Below, piece by piece: positions 61,101 to 64,000 of a stretch of DNA of 64,000 bases. Source of the stretch: Tetragonia tetragonoides (Eukaryota > Streptophyta > Magnoliopsida > Caryophyllales > Aizoaceae). The DNA is taken from NCBI GenBank assembly GCA_038025085.1, contig CM076147.1:36804766-36868765 (forward strand), given 5' to 3'. Every line of letters begins with the position of its first letter. Position 1 is the stretch's first letter. Below the pieces are notes generated by a model that had not been told where the DNA came from, made no database searches, and worked only from the letters and a program-made list of their open reading frames with translations. The translations under genes were made by a program, and so were the position numbers.

Positions 61101-62010
61101 ACCAATTCTCATACAATGGCCTAGGGGTGGGTCTGTATGGGTCGGTGTGGGCTTCCGGTTATAAGCCTTTTGCCAATAATGTTACCAATTTACCATGCCT
61201 TGGATTCTTTGTACTAGGCTATATAATAAGATTATGATAAAATGCTAAATTTTCCATGAGTTATCAATCAATATGAAGCTCTATTGAATACAAAATAACC
61301 CTATATACACTTTAAAAACTTGATTGAGAGAATTTAAAGTAAACTTACATCGAGTTAATGGAGAAGAGATCTTGTATAGATTACTGTTTGCTGAATCCAA
61401 TATAAGGAGCTCTCCTGTTGGAGTTGCCTCAACTGAGTAAGGCTCAATTCCAATCTTACTCCCATCGAAAACCGTCTCGACAGTGTATCCACCTTCGAAT
61501 TTCATCAATGAACGACTCGAAACAACTGAAGAATCAAAACCCATTTATCCATCAACATCATTTTTCTTGCATTAATATGATTGTATTAGTTTGTACTAAG
61601 AAAAACAGGGGATTCATGATTTTGGAAATAGAACTAATTAAGAAAGTTTTTTTCTTACCTTTCTCAGTTTTGATTGGAGTTCTTAGAGACCATAGCCATT
61701 TAAAGACAGTAGATACCACATTGGTAACTATCCCAGCTACAATCCCTGCCACCACAGAAGATACACAAGAACAGATGTCAAAAGACAGAAAATCATACCA
61801 ACTCAACAATTTTGTGAGACATTTGTTTTAATACAGGATAAACCCAACTTGAATTTATTTATTTATTTATTTTTTTTTAGAATAAGTTGAAAATCATATA
61901 AGTGGAGAAGATCATATCAACTTACTTGCAGGGGGAGAGGCTGAAACTGATGAAGAACCACTGAGAACAATCAGGAAAATGAGAAAGAAACTGACCCATT
62001 TGATAGCCAT
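58188..62010 (-). CDS. NHL repeat-containing membrane protein with Gln-rich tail
   Basis: Seven exons (minus): 61926-62010, 61659-61745, 61349-61525, 59817-59987, 59428-59661, 59074-59162, 58188-58961; about 538 residues. The signal peptide is clear (MAIKWVSFFLIFLIVLSGSS SVSASPPA). Next come NHL beta-propeller repeats: GIEPYSVEATPTGELLILDS, YNPKGITVDDSGNIYIADTV, FDVVYVRSTCSLLVTDRGNQ, with GGHIDGPSEDAKF between them. A transmembrane helix follows (GIAVLVAAAFSGYMLALL). The C-terminal exon encodes a cytosolic tail with a second hydrophobic patch (SSMAEIFAGLLFLGF) and a long Gln/His-rich region. Plant proteins with this layout are annotated only as NHL domain-containing; the propeller probably faces the wall or lumen and binds an unknown partner. 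Confidence 0.9.
58387..58510 (-). repeat. Gln-rich CAG/CAA tract in the NHL protein
   Basis: Interrupted CAA/CAG codons encode HKQQKQQQQQPQQKQPQQ and more Q, P and H residues. Such tracts vary in length between alleles. Confidence 0.85.
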
Positions 62011-63154
62011 TGTTTTTAGGGAAATTGCTTCAATGGGAAAAAATGTAGATCATGAAATGCAAACCATTAAAGCACAGGTTTCCATAAAAAAGGGAAAAGT
62101 GCAAAAAAAAAAACCAGAAAAATATGAGGAGTGATAAGGAAGTAATGAAAGGGAAAGGGAAACTTGGTACATAGGCATAAGATTACAAGAATGAGAAACT
62201 GGTTAACAGAATCCTGTGTATAAGAACAAGCAAAAGGGATCATAAAAGGATAAAGGAACTGTGTTTAAGAGAACAGAAAGAATATAAGAAGCCAAAAGAG
62301 AGCTTTGGTGAGTGTAGACAAGGGATGGAGAGGAATCATATGCTACAATGATTTCTGTGCAGATTTTGAGCCTATTTTTCTACGTGTGAGCACATCATAG
62401 CTGACACTTGCCCATATGAATCTATTATTCGGGTCGGTCAGATAGGTCATAGGATTCAGTCAGGGTAGCCTTTGGGTTCGAATAATTATCCTTAAAACAA
62501 TGCTAGTTTCAAACTCGGGTTCGAATTGAAAAGTGTTCAAGCTTAACCCCGAAGCTATGGAGTCTAAGGATGTGTTCTTTTTCACTTAAATAAAATGAAT
62601 TATATAGATTTCAACTTTACTAAATTAAAGTGAATTGAACTGAACTAACTGAGTAAGTGGAAAAAAACACACCCTTATTCATTTTAATGTATTGATAAAA
62701 AAAATCTTTTTCTCTAATAAACAAATTATCCTCAATATTAATGAATATAAAGGTATCATAGCATACAAGGATAATATTTCCGATTCTAATACTGAGTACC
62801 CGATATTGTCGCTCACGCCAATGGCAGCTGATTCTCCCCTCTGGTCAACCCTGTGGTATGCTGCTATGATGTTGCCCTATCAGTCGCTGGGAGAGCAGAT
62901 TCTACCTCTTTCAAATTGTGAGTTTTATTTTTTTAGGTTTTTGTGAGAGGTTGGAGGAAACTTTTTGGAGGGAATCTGATCTAAGCAGATTCACATTGCT
63001 CTTCTGGCTAGTGGATATGCATTTAGAATTTAGATATCCAGTAAGGACAGTGAAAGAGACCACAAGTATCTCGCTGTATATTCTGATTGAACATGTACAT
63101 ACATAACCCTGTAAGTTACAATACACAGAAAAACTGCGTTTACCACCAACAAAA
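62011..63154. other. NHL gene upstream region and 3' flank of the potassium transporter
   Basis: It holds the promoter side of the NHL gene and the 3' UTR of the KUP gene. No separate gene was recognised; the open stretch at 62692-62946 (+) has no recognisable content. Confidence 0.5.
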
Positions 63155-64000
63155 TTAGACATGGTACACCATTCCCACTTCAAGAGTTGATGCATGAGGA
63201 ACACTGACAGCATACATAGGTCCCCTAGAGTTCCTCCGTAAGAAATCGTAACCGTAATTTATTGCCATGTTCTTGATCAAACTCGACCCATTCTTGGCCC
63301 TTACGTACGACTGTCCTAGAATAAACACCATTCCTGATTCTCGCGCTTCCATTAGATCTTGCAACTCTTCCTGTGCTTGATGGTCAATTTGCGGAGTCTC
63401 AGGGACCACGAACCTTACCCTCTTCTTCGGTTTATCTAAGGAGTTCACCTTCTGGATCTCTGATGTACCAACTATTTCGGTACTATCCATTTCATCTTCG
63501 GAGAGTTTAACTCCTTTGTTAGTTGAAAATGAGCCTACAACGGTTAGGTTCTCCTCATCCTCTTCATTGTCTGGAGTATTTTTGCTGTCAGGCTTCTCTG
63601 AACGAATGAACTCCGCAATGCTACAAACAAGATCCTTTTCAAACTCGAACTCATCCTTGTGATTGTCACGGTACCCATACCGTGCAATGCACCGATAGAT
63701 GCGGAACTCCCTTGGACCTATTCTTCCAACTAGGAAACGTTCATCAGACCTAACATGTGGGACAGGAACAGACTTTATACAGAGGAAGACTAAGACCTGA
63801 TGGAATGCTGGAAGGTTGGTCACAAAGTGGGAGAAAATGGCTGGTATGCCGGAGACAAGCTCTGTTTGTATGAGCCCTATTCCACGTACTCGAACTATTC
63901 CCAAATTTGGACTTAGATCAAGCAGCCAGTTGATGGGCACCTTGTTTTGGACATCAAACTCGTACTTCTTTTGTGTACCATAGTGCCATATATACATGAT
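63155..64000 (-). CDS. HAK/KUP/KT potassium transporter, C-terminal part
   Basis: The frame is open from the right edge to TAG at 63155-63157, about 281 residues without intron. Family blocks: [90 protein letters not shown] and the end LEVGMVYHV. This is the end of the membrane domain and the whole cytosolic C-terminal domain. The variable region is acidic and Ser/Thr-rich. The similarity I remember is highest to the KUP2/KUP6/KUP8 group, so a plasma-membrane or tonoplast K+ carrier is likely. The membrane-spanning N-terminal part lies beyond the window. Confidence 0.93.
   Translation of the reverse strand: MMYIWHYGTQKKYEFDVQNKVPINWLLDLSPNLGIVRVRGIGLIQTELVSGIPAIFSHFVTNLPAFHQVLVFLCIKSVPVPHVRSDERFLVGRIGPREFRIYRCIARYGYRDNHKDEFEFEKDLVCSIAEFIRSEKPDSKNTPDNEEDEENLTVVGSFSTNKGVKLSEDEMDSTEIVGTSEIQKVNSLDKPKKRVRFVVPETPQIDHQAQEELQDLMEARESGMVFILGQSYVRAKNGSSLIKNMAINYGYDFLRRNSRGPMYAVSVPHASTLEVGMVYHV

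Overview
This is a piece of plant nuclear genome, almost certainly from a eudicot. The evidence is GT-AG introns throughout, plant-only families (WAT1/UMAMIT transporters, DUF26 cysteine-rich protein, HAK/KUP transporter, UVH3), and plant Mutator-like and RTE-type transposons. I cannot name the species. A 'gacggtct' MITE-like repeat is compatible with, but does not prove, a Caryophyllales origin.

Layout, left to right. 1-534: 3' end of a DUF26 cysteine-rich protein (+). 1900-3672: acyl-activating enzyme (AAE) with a C-terminal SRL peroxisome signal, broken by two frameshifts (+). 6817-7368: single-exon 2H phosphodiesterase family gene (-). 8535-12884: nearly complete RTE-type LINE with a 13-bp target-site duplication. 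13359-28438: tandem array of four seven-exon WAT1-related transporters (-), here called WAT1-A to WAT1-D; A is frameshifted, B has lost its normal start, C ends early, D is intact. A tRNA gene and a short retroelement lie in WAT1-D introns. An inverted-repeat-bounded 1.25-kb insertion in a WAT1-B intron carries an unannotated two-exon gene for a 93-residue secreted peptide precursor (+). 30336-31988: 5'-truncated pectinesterase pseudogene (-). 33258-33911: three MITE-like repeats in a row. 33926-41409: a Mutator-type element (9-bp TSD) into which a second MULE (34922-41275, ~160-bp TIRs, 10-bp TSD) has inserted; the inner MULE has a decayed transposase and an intact GRF zinc-finger gene. 41710-52882: complete 15-exon UVH3/XPG DNA-repair nuclease (+), starting about 290 bp after the nested transposons. 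54093-57317: a fifth, intact WAT1-related gene (+). 58188-62010: NHL-repeat membrane protein (-). 63155-64000: C-terminal part of a HAK/KUP potassium transporter (-).

The combination of UVH3, a WAT1/UMAMIT cluster and a 2H-phosphodiesterase gene matches, from memory, the Arabidopsis At3g28030-At3g28140 block, so this looks like an old syntenic block expanded by tandem duplication and transposon insertion. The genes do not form one pathway. The best candidate for something undescribed is the small secreted-peptide gene nested antisense in the WAT1-B intron (18163-18552). All exon coordinates were derived by eye from splice signals, reading-frame continuity and, for the WAT1 genes, comparison between paralogs.
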